Notes: generated by a model not told the origin, from the sequence alone. Counted from the stretch's first letter, positions 36,544 to 53,100 are shown. The stretch is DNA of 64,000 nt from Hydractinia symbiolongicarpus (GCF_029227915.1 NC_079877.1:13143351-13207350); one strand, 5' to 3'. Program-made: numbers and translations.

Positions 36544-37944
36544 GCGAGACAACGGATGGATTATTTTTAACAGTAACTGGCAGTTTAAAACTGGCCTTGA
36601 AGAGTCTTCTTGTTTTTGTTTTTTAGTTTTCCCAGGTATAAAACATTATTTTTCATTTTCAACTCTTTTTTTGAAAAATGTTTTTTTCTTACATCTTTAA
36701 TGTTCATGTGCTAAGAATGTGCACGTCTGTCTGTAACGCTTTGTCGAGATAGAAAATATCTTTGTAAATATGTAATTGGGAAAATATGGCTTATGACATA
36801 ACGGAGTGTGCTGTTTTAAAATTCCCATTTTATGATTTTAATTCATGGAGAGAATTGGGTTTTTTGAAACGTTTCATAGAATTCATTTCAAGTGATTTCT
36901 TTTTAAAACTATAAACAGTTTTTTGTCCATGTCTGCAGAAAATGCTTTTGAAACGAAACAGGTTATAAGAAGACGAGTTATGTTAAAATTGGCTAAAAAT
37001 AGATTCGACAAAATAAGACGTAGATATGCTGACGACTGTTTTGTTTGTATAACACGTGATAAACTCTCGAAAAGTTTGAGAAATGAGTAATGTAGAGAAA
37101 TGGTTGTCTGAACATAAGCGGGTTTTTACCATCGTGTCTCATTAAATTAAAAAGGGCGGATTTTTTTGCGTACATTTGCGATGGTTTTATAAACCATAAG
37201 CTCGAAAATAAAAAGCTCGTTCCTAAAATTTTTTTTTAAATTAATACAAATAGCCATAGTAGAGAAATACAAAAATGAAAAACGAACGTAAGTCCTATTT
37301 GCTTGCAATCTAATTTCTTAAAACGATAAAAGCTTGACTGCTTAAACTCGATAGCCTCTTGTAGCTGTGCAGAAAAAAAAAACGGAAAACTAATAAACTA
37401 AAAATTGTACAACAAAGACCATTTACACGCACAGAAAAAAATTCGATATCATTTTTGATACAAAACAACACAAATATTTGTAAACAAATAAATATTTTGT
37501 AAACAAAACATAGGCAATGCTAACCTTTAGACATCTGTATCATAAGAGGTGCCCCATTCAGATAAAGTTATTATCAAATAAACTGTTTATAATAGATTGA
37601 AATAGGGAATTTCCCTACCTCTTCCGTGTTTGTGTGAAAATCGTAAACAACCTTGTCATCTCTGATTAGTTGACATTTAATATGATTTCCATGGCAACAC
37701 CCTTGTCAAAACATCGTTTATTTTCAAATGGATTTGTGAAATAAAAGGCTGCAAATTCTGGACAAAAATGACAACAGAAGAAAATACTATCGATTTAGAA
37801 AAAAAAGAAACAAACTCGTCCCCATGACTATATGCCTTTCTGGTGACTTTAGTTTGTCGTATCGCAGTATAAAAGACTGGGGTAGAGCTTGTAAAGAGAC
37901 TTTGGGTCAGGTATTTCTTAGCTTCTCTTAATAGAAATTATACA
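36544..37944. other. Intergenic, no gene seen
   Basis: AT-rich sequence after SDHD. Open frames are short and unlike known proteins. I see no RNA gene or strong repeat here. Confidence 0.6.
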
Positions 37945-38060
37945 TACCTTATCAGTAAGTCGGCAAAAAGTGACTAAGTTTGGTCCAAGTGACAAAAATT
38001 TTTGCCGACTTTTTTTTTTGCCGACTAATTTTTTTGCCGACTCTTTTTACCGATAAGGTA
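37945..38060. repeat. Short MITE with TACCTTATC ends and GTCGGCAAAA repeats
   Basis: Left end TACCTTATCAGTAAGTCGG. The reverse complement of the right end begins TACCTTATCGGTAAAAAGAG. Between them TTTTTGCCGACT occurs several times. The 116-bp piece can fold on itself and has no coding capacity. Confidence 0.65.
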
Positions 38061-38246
38061 AGTAAGTTAAACAGGTTTAAAAATCTAGGAATATCTCTTT
38101 GTTTTTAAAGTTTTTCAGTCTCTCGTTTTCATATAGACATTTAAAACTAAAAATCAGTCTTGAAATTTGCACTAAACATGGCATGATTTTTTTTTCTTAC
38201 AACTTAACGCTACCTTAAGGGCAGAAAAGAAGTCAAGGATAAAAAG

Positions 38247-38430
38247 TGCGGAATGAATTAGTGCGAATTAAGAGCCGAATTTTTTATATTATTGCGGAAT
38301 GAATTAGTGCGAATTAAGAGCCGAATTTTTTATATTATTGCGGAATGAATTAGTGCGAATTAAGAGCCGAATTTTTTATATTATTGCGGAATTAATTAGT
38401 GCGAATCTAGGTAAATGGTTAAATGTGCGG
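38247..38430. repeat. 46-bp subterminal tandem repeat of the pogo-like element
   Basis: Copies start at 38247, 38293, 38339 and 38385, exactly 46 bp apart. The first three are near identical and the fourth is partial. The unit holds GCGGAATGAATTAGTGCGAA and AAGAGCCGAA. Confidence 0.9.
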
Positions 38431-38657
38431 AATTTATTAGTGCGATTTCGAAATTCTTATGAAATTTGCGGATTTAATTTATGCCATTCCGTACGTTTTT
38501 TACTTCATAAACAGTCCTTTTTTCTAAGACAACTTAGATATCTGGAGACGTATGGAAGACCTAAGTTCATGGTGAGAGAGATCGGGGATAATGGGGACAG
38601 AAGAAAAAATATCTGAATGTCTTGTGACAATATCTTATATATAATCAAAAGTTTTAG

Positions 38658-39900
38658 AGTTCATCATCCAAGATATCGAAAATATTTGTGAAATCGGTTC
38701 CATCTTCATGCTCCCATTCGTCATCCGAATCTTCTGACATATGCTTTTGTGTAAAGAAGCGAGAAATATCCTCTTCACTAGCTCGTATATCCCTTTCATC
38801 TGGAAGGGAATCATCCGTTTCTAAAGGATCCACAGAAGCAAACGGGTCGAGGCTTTCAATCCCCTTAGACCCTTTAACGAGTGCTTCAGTTATTCCCGAA
38901 ACCCGCCAACCATTTCATAATACTTCTGTTCCCTTAGATGAAGTGAGGTAGTCGTAAAGATCCACAATCCAAGAGTGTAAAGGTTTTAGCATCGTAAGTG
39001 TACGTTTGATGGCAATGTCGTCCAGGTCTTTTACAGCCTCAAGCTATCTCCAAATCTCTTTGCTGTACTACTCGGTGAACCGTCGCTTCATGTAGGCTTT
39101 CGCAGCACCATGAACTGTGAGGCCAAGTGGTTGAAACAAACTAGTCATGTTCGGAGGGACACGAATCAAATGGATATTGCCTTCTTGCAATTTTTCAAGT
39201 ACGGCACGTGTTATTTGTCTTGAGAAGACATCAAGGATAAAAAATCCAGGATGGTCATTTTAAAGTTGTAATTTTTTGCGTTTCTGCTGGATATATGGTA
39301 GTACGATGCCATCAATGAGCTTTAACGTTTCTTCCGTGTTGCTGAGGTGTTTCAGGATAGCACTGAGAGCAAAGCTCTTTGGAAACTTAAACGTTGGTAT
39401 GCTTCTTTCCGTCTTCCTGCCATAAATCAGCTGCATTGGCAAGAAACCATTGCTAAATGTAATACCAAAGGTGACAGTGATGGCTTGTTTGTAAGCAGAC
39501 CCTGCAATAGCAACATGTGAAGTACCTCTGGTAACTAATGTGCGCGACTGTGTACTGCAGCATACTTAACGGGAGTGTGGTCAAGGTCTATGATTAATGA
39601 ATGGGGAACTGCATGGTTTTCGACTAAACTTGACTATAACTTTGCTTCTCGTTCGGCCAACTCCGTGATTTCTGGTTTTGAGGTGCACATGCACGTTTAC
39701 AGAATCCCATCCGTATGAATAAACTCCTAGTCAATAATTTTGAATCAAGATCGATTGGTTTAAGGTGTTCGTTGTCACTCCTTTCAATTACGGCTTTTGC
39801 TGTAGCAATTGCACCTACAGTATTCACTACACCACTCTTTTTTCTCAACTTAAGTAAAATGTTCTCCCTTTTTCATCGAGTGCTCCCAACGGCTTCCACG
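38658..39900 (-). pseudogene. CENP-B / DDE_1 (pogo-Tigger/Jerky-type) transposase remnant
   Basis: Minus strand, several frames. An N-terminal piece at 39848-39624 (SGVVNTVGAIATAKAVIE, SLFIRMGFCKRAC) resembles the region before the catalytic core. A core piece at 39442-39260 (MPMQLIYGRKTERSIPTFKF, LKHLSNTEETLKLIDGIVLP) follows. Then around 39210-39060 come IHLIRVPPNMTSLFQPLGLT (third catalytic region, with Gly where an Asp is usual) and AAKAYMKRRFTE. A C-terminal acidic tail ends in a stop near 38658. Frameshifts and stops make it a pseudogene. Confidence 0.8.
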
Positions 39901-40103
39901 TTGCAAATGAGGCATTTTATTACTTACGGCTCTGTTTTTTTTAGTAAACTGTTTGTAGCGAGCTTTAAGTTTTCGGGCGGTACTTTCACCGAAATCCAAA
40001 TGTTTGTGCGCTTTTTAATTTTTTTTTTTTTTGCATTGGGCAGAATTTATTACTGCGAATTGCAGAGCTCGAATAGCTCGCCTTATTTTCTGCCCTTACG
40101 GTA

Positions 40104-41788
40104 TGTGAAAACAACATTTGATTTTTGATGCTCGGTTGCTCCTTACGTTCTATGGTAAGTTTACAGTTTGAAGTTTACGGTAAAAGGATAAACAAAAAAA
40201 ATACTATACTGAACTTAGTTCCAAGGGCATTTTTCCATTTCATTAAATTGATACCTGTGTAATAACGACTCAGGGCCACGAGAACCTGGGGACGAGGACG
40301 ATATATTGCCATATAACCTAGGTAAGGAAAAAAGCACGACCCTCATTGATTAATAAGCTGAAAATAATGAAGATTTAGGATTTCATTTGGTGTTTACATC
40401 TTATAAGAACAAAAAAAGAATCTTTTCAAACAAGCTACCAATTTCATCAGCTTTTTCTACTTTTCTGTTTTATTATGCTCTGCACTTGATATTCCACACC
40501 GTATGCACATGGTCCATCCTTCAAGTAAGAATTCGCCCTTCGCTGTTCGCAGCTACCATTTTTGGCTCAAACACAGTCAGGCAGGCCTGTGAGGTGTGTA
40601 TTCGGGCGTATTTCACAACAATAATGGTACTAACGCTACAGTCTAAGTGGAGCAGCAAAACGCATTACAGCTATGCTTCTATCATGAACTCATAGCGAGT
40701 CAAACATTGATTGAAATTTCAGATGCTCTTGTTAAGTGCGAAACCAAATAAAGTTTCTTTCGTTTCTGATGTTGAGAGTCATACAAAACAAAACTAAAAT
40801 ATTTCTCTGCTCCCCTACATGTTTTTTTGTAGGCATGACATTTATCGGTAGGCTTAAATTTGGTCATTTTTTAAGCATATGCTAAGCATTATGTGAAACC
40901 TAAGAAAATGTTGTGAAGTTTTTATGTTTTTTGTTTCGTGAGCAGTTTTTCTTTTTATTCTTTTGTCTGCATTAACCAGTATGTAGTGAGATTTAAGTTG
41001 TATTACCGATGTTTAAAATTCAAATGCAATATTATTTTTCAAATAAGCATATTTTGAGCCTGATCATGTGTTTTTCAAATAAGCATGTTTTGAGCCTGAT
41101 TAGATGTTTTTCATAAGCATATTCCAATAAATCTTTTTGCCATTAAGCATAACCTAAGCATATATTGAGCCTGAAAAGTACTTTTCATCAGTATTTCAAT
41201 TGCTTGTAAAAAAACATGTAATGATGACACGCGATGAAAATATATGCCTACTTTATTTTATACATCTATAGATAAATGTCAAATATGCTTTTAAAAGAAT
41301 ATAATATAAACTTTAAAATTAAGGTTTCTATCCTAGGATGGAACAGGTTGGTCTTAATTTGCAATTTTAACTAACTTGCTTATTTATCTAAAAATGATTC
41401 ACAAGTCTGTTTTCCTGATACGGGCAATTGTCTGACCTCTCCCTTCTTTGCAATGGGTCTGCTCATACTGTGCTTAACATGCAGGCTTGAACGGAGACAC
41501 TACTATAAGAAACTTTGAGGCGTTTTTATGAAAATTGCTTACGAGTTTATTCCGTATTTTTTTGATTTTTTTGATGATGATCTTCTGTTTCGATAAGACA
41601 GGCGAGAAATACAGCTTCAGGTTCTTTGACATTCGAGTAAAAGTCTTGAATCATTTGTAACTAATTAAACGAGAATACCAAAATTGTTTTAAATAGAAAA
41701 CTATATGTTTATATAAAACAATATAAAAACAGATAGATAAAGAGACAGTAGAAAGCTCTAGTATAAAAAACATCAAAAAAAGCAATAG
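40104..41788. other. Intergenic, repeat traces only
   Basis: Contains the inverted CCTGGGGACGAGG motif at 40285-40297 and direct repeats of AAGCATATTTTGAGCCTGAT between 41040 and 41180. No gene recognised. Confidence 0.5.
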
Positions 41789-42176
41789 ACTTCAAAGGAA
41801 GAAATTTTCGCAATTGAGCATACGAATGGCCACTTATCCCATTTCAATGATCTTATTGCGAGAATCAACTTTCGCGACAGAGCATAGGTGTTGATTATTA
41901 TATGTTCAAGGTCCTAAAATAGAATGTAAAGTTATCATAAAATGTCACAAAACGGTAAAATTTTTGAATCGCGATTCGAAGAGTTGGTTAACAACCATTC
42001 AAGTGATAGAAATGAATTTTTTTCGTCTCATAAAAAGAAGAACAAATGGAGAAAAAAGATCCGTCGAGAATTAGCTTTCGCGACAGTCTATTTTAAAATA
42101 TTTTAAAGGAACAAAATTTGCAATTTCAGCCAAAAATCGCGAAATCGCGAAAGTTTACTTCACCTTCCTTTGAAGT
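41789..42176. repeat. MITE with perfect 13-bp inverted ends
   Basis: ACTTCAAAGGAAG at 41789-41801 and its exact reverse complement at 42164-42176. Inside are TTTCGCGA-rich segments. Related TTTCGCGA-type sequence near 61370-61560 suggests a family. No coding capacity. Confidence 0.65.
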
Positions 42177-42329
42177 AATTGGAATAGTACATCTTTCTTC
42201 CTAGAACTAAATTATTTATATGAAAAAAAAAAGAAAGTTTACAAAGTGAGTTGGGTTGGGATCCTTATAAAAAGCAAAGTGTGTGTGTGCTTTACAAAAA
42301 CCGTGTTAAAAAAACAACCAAGTACGGTC

Positions 42330-45307
42330 TTAAAGGATTATACCAGTCTTCTTGCCATGAACTGGTGTTTTCCAGTTATCCAAAAACCATTTTAACATAT
42401 TCCTTAAAAATTTTGTAAACTTAAAACCTTGGTCATTGAAATGAAAACACCCAACATTGATGTCTTCAATTGTCGCTCCTATAAGTTTCGCTTCAATTTT
42501 CAAGCACGCGCCAACTTTTCCAGACCAAGTGACATTGTACAAAACCACACACAAGCTTGCGTAGTCATGAAGGTGTGGGATGCCAACGCATAATGGCGGA
42601 GGATTTCTCACTAAAACGAAGATGATAGAAATGGTGCTAAATACCTGCCATTTTTTGTTAACAACTTCAAGGGTTTCAAGGTTTTTTTCGCCATTTTGAG
42701 AGTTTTTTAACGTTTCGTACTCAGAAACGAAATTTCAGCCACCAAACACAAGGAAAATATTGAGGTTTACAAAAAGTAATATTAAAAATACCCAAAAATA
42801 GCAATGCTGAACATTTAAACCAATGGGAAGTTAATTATGTATTTTAAAAATGTGCCAACACAACATTCTATAACTAGAGAGAAATGTTTTATATTCCAAA
42901 AAAATTTTGGATCTACAAAATGACTTACAGGAAACTTTCTCACGAATCAAAGATTTATTGTTCAATTCCAGATCCAATTCGATACCCTAAAGATGTTAAA
43001 AGTGTTCAACACCATTGGTGCAAGACATGTTGGCTCACATAGAGATAAAAATCTCTAAATGTTTTTAATTGTAAATAAAAACTCACAATCTCTTTTGGCA
43101 AATACTTTGCTCCTACGCAAGCTAGAATTAAAACAAAACAATTTTAAAGAAAAGGAAAGTGAAAAGGAAAGTTATTATACAAACCAAATTATGGAATGTT
43201 CTGTGAACACTTGCATTTCGAAAACATGTTGTCTAGATAGCCTTACACCGACTTAGTTTCTTCTTGTGAAGGATAAATTTAATAAATTTAACTGACAAAT
43301 ATGACTGAAAAAAATATATTGGTCCACAAGACAACACGTATGTATTTTTTGTGTGAGAAATTCACAATACTGTCACCAAGGCATTTGTGCAAACACTCTG
43401 AGTGGTTATTTTTTTAAGAACTTGACCATTTAGGGGTGTTATATATATAAGCATTATAATAAATTACATATTTAAAGTAAGTTTTTGCTAGAATTTCCTT
43501 TGTCAATTCTTAGTTATTAATGTTTCATTTTTTTACTCTACAATAAAATAAATTTTCTGTGCAACAGAACTGAAAGGAACAGAAAAGCTTCTAAACATGC
43601 CTGCTTAAAATGCTGACATCACGTGGCAGAATGTTTCTTCCCTTTTGATTCCAGGCAAAGTAAAACCTATTTTAACATTTTTTCTGTTGTACGAAAACAA
43701 CAGGTACGAAATTGATTAACTAGTTAAGTTATTTTATTTTTCGAGAATTGTGCAATAATCAAATTATTATTGCGTGCGTAACATTATGAAGTAGTAATTT
43801 CCAAAAAAATCTTCTGTTCTGTTTTTGTCCGTTTCTTTCCGCAGAAAATTTTCTTGAAGTGGAAAATGGCCTTCACATTAGACTTTTTTAAACAAAAAGC
43901 TTGCAAAAAGAATGATAAATAATATAATAAATATAAATATATACCAGTTTCCTTTAAATGGATTTTTGCCACATTTAACTTGACACAACAACTGCATTCA
44001 TATCCAGAACACTGACATCCATTTGGCTGATCCAAAGAAACTGAAACACTTGTGTCTTCTAAAAAGAATCATATTGTGACATCAATAATGGATGGCTTTT
44101 GGGGATAAAATTACCCAAAAAAAATTTCCAAATAAAGAATGCCGAAGATGTTGTTTTTTTTTTTTTTACTTTTTTAAATGAGTAATTTATTAAAGACCGT
44201 TGCAATAACCATTAGTTCTACTAACTAATGGTTATTGCAACGGTCTTTAATAAATTACTCATTTAAAAAAGTAAAAAAAAAAAAACAACATCTTCTGCAT
44301 TCGATCAAGAAAATTTATAAAAATGCATGGAAAACTTATGTTGGATATGAGGACCAAAAAACTGGCAAAATATATTATACTTATTTGTAAGCTCATAGAA
44401 AAATTAACTCAGGTAGAAGAAAATAAAAAATATTGAATTGTGTAGAGCTTCATATGGTTTAGGATATATTGGGGTTCAATTGTTCTTTGATGATGTCATG
44501 AACACATCGATTCCAGAACAGGTAGATTGACACAGCTTTAGAAGATTTGTGGTTCCTAGTTAGCTGACTGGTGAAAAATAACTGATGTCACCAGACCGTT
44601 CCCAAGATATTTGGCCCTTATAGTTTTAAGCGCATTGCAATGACTTTATTTATTTAAATTTGGCTATTGACGTTTAATTAATGTTATTGACGTCACATTT
44701 AATTTGTTAATTAACATTTGACACATGCATTTTTCAGCAACTTTAAAGAAGAATAAACACATCCACTTTGCCTGTCATTAACTTAGCTTATATAATGATA
44801 TCTTGTCATCAAAACGTATAAAACTCTCCTCAACTGCTCGTCAAAAGCACAGAATCTTAAGCCTTTTTTTGAACAGCTGCGGAAGTTGAAATCTCGGTTC
44901 TTTTATATTATTATTTTTCTGCCTAAGCGGAATTTTTTCATGGGCAGAAAGATATTATTCAAACTGTGATATTGACCCCTTAACTTTCTAATATTTTGTA
45001 TTCCTAAAAAATCCACGAACTATGGTAATTGGGCTATGTGGTCCTGTTTTTTCTGACCTCATGCATGCGCACACATTAAGTAATTTTGCAAATATTCAAA
45101 ACTTGTTAGCTAGTTAAGCCTAGCTACTAGCTTGTATATATAGCTAGCTAGCTAACACTAGCTAAACACTAGCTAAACTGCAAATAAAATGCATAGCAAA
45201 ATACATAACAATAAAAGACGTCTCTTACTTTGTTTTTGTGGTTCACAGCGAACAACTGCCACGGATATGATAACAGTAATAATTTTAGTGACTGTGTATT
45301 TCCCCAT
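42330..45307 (-). CDS. DUF4773-like cysteine-rich secreted protein, copy 1
   Basis: Function of this family is unknown. Minus-strand exons: 45307-45229, 44058-43945, 43121-43087, 42986-42929, 42610-42330; phases join into 188 residues. The first exon gives MGKYTVTKIITVIISVAVVR, a plausible signal peptide. The second holds GCQCSGYECSCCVKLNV, the third ACVGAKYLPKEI, the fourth GIELDLELNNKSLIREKVS. The last holds NPPPLCVGIPHL, SLCVVLYNV, GACLKIEAKLIG and GCFHF, the order of conserved blocks I recall for DUF4773. Probably secreted and disulfide-bonded (inferred). The first exon is the least certain part. It is the left-most and most diverged of three related genes on the same strand. A long perfect hairpin (44137-44302) lies in its first intron. 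Confidence 0.75.
44137..44302. repeat. Near-perfect long inverted repeat with 5-base loop
   Basis: Arms of about 80 bases run from GAATGC at 44137 to GCATTC at 44302. They meet at AACCATTAGTT-CTACT-AACTAATGGTT. One base differs near the outer ends, and the T and A runs may differ in length. It lies in intron 1 of DUF4773 copy 1. Confidence 0.95.
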
Positions 45308-45429
45308 TTTTCTCAGGGCACTGTGGCTAGCTTTATCGTGGGGTCTACGCGAAAGTGAAAGTTGATTCGTTTCAACACACCTACAATCCAAAAACTAGGA
45401 CCGTCTCGCGTAGCACCGGTCATCCTCTC

Positions 45430-46880
45430 GTCCCCAGGGTTTATTTCCTGTTGTCAAAGCCACTAGCGCTTTCTTGTCGGCTAAGGCAAAAACCTCTGGG
45501 AGGTCGTTTTTCTTTAGTAAAGAGATTGTTGGAAAACCTTTTAATTTTTTAACTGGAACAATTTTATGGAGTTCTAACTATAAAACAAATCATGAAGATC
45601 AATGATCGGTTAAATGATCCTCCAAGCAATTTTTTTAAAAAAAGGTTTTGCGTGAAACACTACCTTAATTATGATTAATAGACCTTTTTCAATGTTTACA
45701 TTTTTCGCGGTAAGCATTTTTTGGCTTTAACAATTGCGTGGCTGGCAAAAGATGCTGGCGCTAGGTGAAGTGAGGTCCTTTTTTTCAATCTGTTTCTTCG
45801 CATAAAAGTATATTACGACTTTATATGTCAATCAGAAGTTATCCATCTGCACTCGTCGATAATAGTTTATAGCCTCGATAACTTTTCCGTAGGAAGAAAT
45901 GGGCTGAGAAAGACCTTTAGAAAAAACCTTTATATTAGTAGAAGCAAAAAAAAATAGTTGTTTATAAACCCTTTTCTTAAGAGAAATATTTGTGCAGCCT
46001 ATTTATTCAGATTGAGGTCATTATTTGAAACTGAGAAAATCCTATAGTAGTTTTAAATATTGTAGAAGAACTACTATATGACTTACACGCATTATACTCG
46101 CCCGTCATGATCACAGGTCTGATTAGGGTGAAACATTCTCTGTTGAGAATGAAATACGGATGTGCAATGATAAATATTCACCTATGTAGTTTTAAATAGA
46201 TTGGAAGATGTCCCAAGGAATATTAAAATACTACAAGTTGTAAAAAATTTTTTTTATAAAACAATACCAAAAACAGATACAAGGTGACATGTGCACATAG
46301 TTCTACTAAAGGAAACACATGAAAAAACAGAAAATATATTAAAAAAATATTTTTGCAAGTCAAAATAAACTTACAGTCAAAAAATTAACGAATAGCTCTT
46401 TAAAATTTTCGCAGGTTTAACGTGGTCCTAACAAAGCCTGTAAAAATATCATAAAGTGCAATCAATAATAAAAAACATGATTTTAAATCGATTCAAAAGA
46501 AGTTAGTTAACAAATATAACACGAAACCCTTAAAAACAATGATGACAGGGACTTTAAGGTACATAAATTTTTTGCTGCTTAAAAGAAATTTCAGCCCGTG
46601 GAAACATCCATTTGGTTAGAAGAAAAATGGGAAAGATCCGTCGACAATTAAGTCGAACGAATAGCCTTTTTTAATATATTGTAGTAAGGAAATAAACTTT
46701 AAGCCAAAAATCACAAAATCGAGCAAGTCTTCTTTATTTGTACTTATCAAAACTTTCTTTATTTGGAGTAATTTGAATGATACGCCTTTTGTTTCATGCA
46801 CTAAATTATTTATATTAAAGGAAAAAAACACAAATAAATTGGGTTAGCTTCCTTATAAAAAGGAAAGTGTGTGTGTATGT
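45430..46880. other. Intergenic between DUF4773 copies 1 and 2
   Basis: 45600-45760 shares diverged blocks with 56480-56950 (for example GGTAAGC...TTTTGGCTTTA.CAATTGC.TGGC), so a dispersed repeat is present. 46600-46980 resembles 42050-42330 next to copy 1, consistent with an old duplication of the whole gene. No further gene recognised. Confidence 0.45.
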
Positions 46881-46884
46881 ACTT

Positions 46885-49969
<3,085 letters not shown>

Positions 49970-50140
49970 CTGCATATAAAAAACAAAAAACATATTGTTG
50001 TAAATATACAAGCAATTATACAATAAATATACAAGCCAACTTAAATATCATTGTACTGAAGACGGACGTAGTCTGAAAAGCTTCTGCTTATTTTATAAAA
50101 AAAAAATAAAATGGTTTTTTAACATCTATTGTGTTAAGGA

Positions 50141-53100
50141 TTATACCAGTCTTTTTCGATTATCCCAAAACCAATTCAACATATCCACCACGACTGATGT
50201 AAGCTTAAAACCTTGCCTATCGAAATGAACACAGCCAACCTCAATATCTTCTTCAATAAGTTTAACTGTCACACAAGCGCGTACTACTACAGACCAGGTG
50301 ACAATGTTAATATGAAAACACAACCTTGCGTTAACATATGGGATGTTACGGCATAACGGCGGAGGATTTTTCACTATAAAGAAGATGATGGAAATAGAAA
50401 ATTGCCATTTTTTTAACAACTTTAAGGCTTCCAACGTCTTTTTAGCCATTCTGAGAATTTTTTAACGTTTTGTACTACAAACTTTGCAAACTTTTAGCCA
50501 CCAAACACAAAGAAAATAATGAGGTACACAAAAAGTAATATTAAAAATACAAAAAATGGCGATACTGAACATTTAAACCAATGGGTAATTAATTATGCAT
50601 TTTAAAACCGTGCAAACACAAAATTCTATAACTAGAGGGAAATATTTTCTAGTATTTATATTTTATGGTTTTAGGATTCTTCTCTAGAGAATCATCAAGA
50701 TTCAAAGTTTTCAAGGACACTTAGTCGGATTTCAAGGTATTCAAGGTTTTGCATGACAAACCTGTCCTTTTGATGCAGGCGTTTTATGTAGTTAGAAAAA
50801 TTTTGCTGTTTCTTAAAAGGACCAGCACGTTTTTCAATCTGACCTACAAAAGGACTTACAGGAAACTATCTTATGAATCAAAGACTGGCCGTTCCATTCC
50901 AGATAAAATTTGATGCCCTAAAAATGATAAAAGTTGTAAATACTATTGGTACAAAACATATAAAAACGTTTGACATCTCTAAATGTTTTTAATTGTGAAT
51001 AATAAAAACTCACAATTTCTTCTGGTAAATACTCTGCAACCACGCAAACTAGAACTAAAAGAAAAAAACAATTACTTTTGCTAATTTTCAGTTATTGTTG
51101 TTTTTTTGAAAAATTTTTGAGTGTGTGGTGTTATAATATAGATGAAAAATCTATCTATCTATCCATCTATGATAAATTACAACTCTTTACCACGTCGTAG
51201 AATGTTGTGTTATTATTCATTCTCGTTAAAGCTAAAGAGCTATGGGAATAAGAATAGTTATTATTATATTATTGTATATATTATTATATTTATTATTGTT
51301 ATTCCTTTTTTGCTGCGCATTAAATTAAATAAATTAAATTTTCACCAAAAATTATTGCTACTACAGTAGAGTCTCCATAACTCGAACAGCCACGGGGAAA
51401 AGGAAATCGTTCGAGTTATGGAGACATTCGAGTTGTAGAGGTTTTCAACTTTTAGCGCAATATCCTCCCTTTACGTGAACCAGCTGGATAAAAACGTTAT
51501 ATTTAATCTTAAGTCTAACTTTAAGGGGGCTATTAGGTTAATGAAAGTCAAAACAATACACTTTTAATGAATTTTTTAATGTTTATTTAGAAAAGAAGTC
51601 GGTTATAACTGTTTGCTTACAACTCATATCAAAATCTTTGGCGATATTACGATTCAAGTCCCTCAGAGAAGCTATCATTTCTTCTCCAAAATGTGAAAAA
51701 ATACTCAAGTCTTCGAGGACGTTGATAGCTGTACGCACTTGCTCGGCCGTCGGTCTTGTGATCTTATCTTCTTCCTCCTTGTCTTCTTCGTCGACCTCTT
51801 CTAATTCTTCGTATTGAGTCCCAGTGATCTCAGCAATGATGTCAGCAGTCTTCAGACGCCCATGGGATGTACTGACTTCAATGTCAAAATCAATGAAATC
51901 TTCAGTTGATAAGTCAGGATCAATGTGGTCAGGAAACCTTCGTTTTATGTAAGAGAGTTCAGCATCGAGGGTTGGAATTGGGTCTTCTTCTACTTCGCTG
52001 GTTAAACTTTTAAAAGGGTCGTCATCTTCGTTGATCGCTCTTTCTGCATCCTTTTGGGAAATTCCTGATTTTCGAAAGCAATTGGTGAATGTTTTGTTGG
52101 AAACATCATCCCATGCTTTCCTTAGCATGTACATAGCTGCAAGAATCGAGAACTTCGGAGTCGATTTTTCCTCGTCCAAGGCTTTTATCAATTTCCGCAC
52201 TGCTAGCGATCGATATTTTGCTTTCAGGGCGCGGATAATTCCTTGGTCCATAGGTTGGGTTTGGGACGTGGTATTTGGAGGAAGAAAGATCAATTCTACC
52301 CATTCCAGGTTTTCAACATGAGGATGTGCGGTACAATTGTCAATAATCAAAGCAATTTTTCGCTTAGAGACAGAGAATTTTCGATCAAGCTCGCGTACCC
52401 ACTCTTCGAACAGCTCTCCAGACATCCAACTCTTCTTTTGCGAACGGTATCGACAGGGTAGTGTTTTGACACCTTTAAAGCAACGAGGGTTGGCGGACTT
52501 GCCGATTACAAACATTGGCAATCGTTTCCCCAAGGCATTACCAGCAGCTAAACCAGTAAGTCTAACTTTGCTGTGTTTTCCTCCAGAACACTTATCACCT
52601 TTCATATGCAAAGGTTTATTGGGAAGGCATTGATCTCTGTAGTTGTGACTAGTGTAGATGGAGCTTTACATTTTGTTTGATTCGAATCATGGAATTCTAA
52701 ATTTAGAATGCCATGGCCATGATTCGAATAGAAAACATTCGATTGTTACCATGTTTTGATTTGTGAGAGAATTCGAATAGAAAAAGATTCGATTTTTACC
52801 AAGTTTCGAAGTTTTGACGAGTGAAAAAAAGCATGGAAGCCATGAAAGTCCAACAAGTCAAAAGATTAACAGACATTATTTGTTGTATAGAACTTCCTAT
52901 CATTAAACTTATTACGTACGAAATCGACGCTTTTGTCATGGGGTATCATGTTTATAAAAGTAATTGGACACCCTCTGTTGGAGATGAATATTATGGTTTC
53001 ATGGAACCAACAAATAAAATGGATAAATATGCAGTTGCAGTCAAGAAAAATGATGGAGAAATCATTGGACATCTACCACTAGGAAAGTCAGGACGCTTTG

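Larger units (their letters stand above)
38211..40103 (-). mobile_element. Degraded pogo/Tigger-like transposon with TA target duplication
   Basis: Inverted ends at 38211 (TACCTTAAGGGCAGAAAA) and 40103 (reverse complement TACCGTAAGGGCAGAAAA), each with TA as the outermost bases, as expected for Tc1/mariner-pogo insertions. Minus-strand remnants of a CENP-B/DDE_1 transposase fill the middle (38658-39900). A 46-bp subterminal repeat lies at the left end (38247-38385 and beyond), and a related motif (CTGCGAATTGCAGAGCTCGA) lies near the right end. Several stops show that it is dead. Confidence 0.8.
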
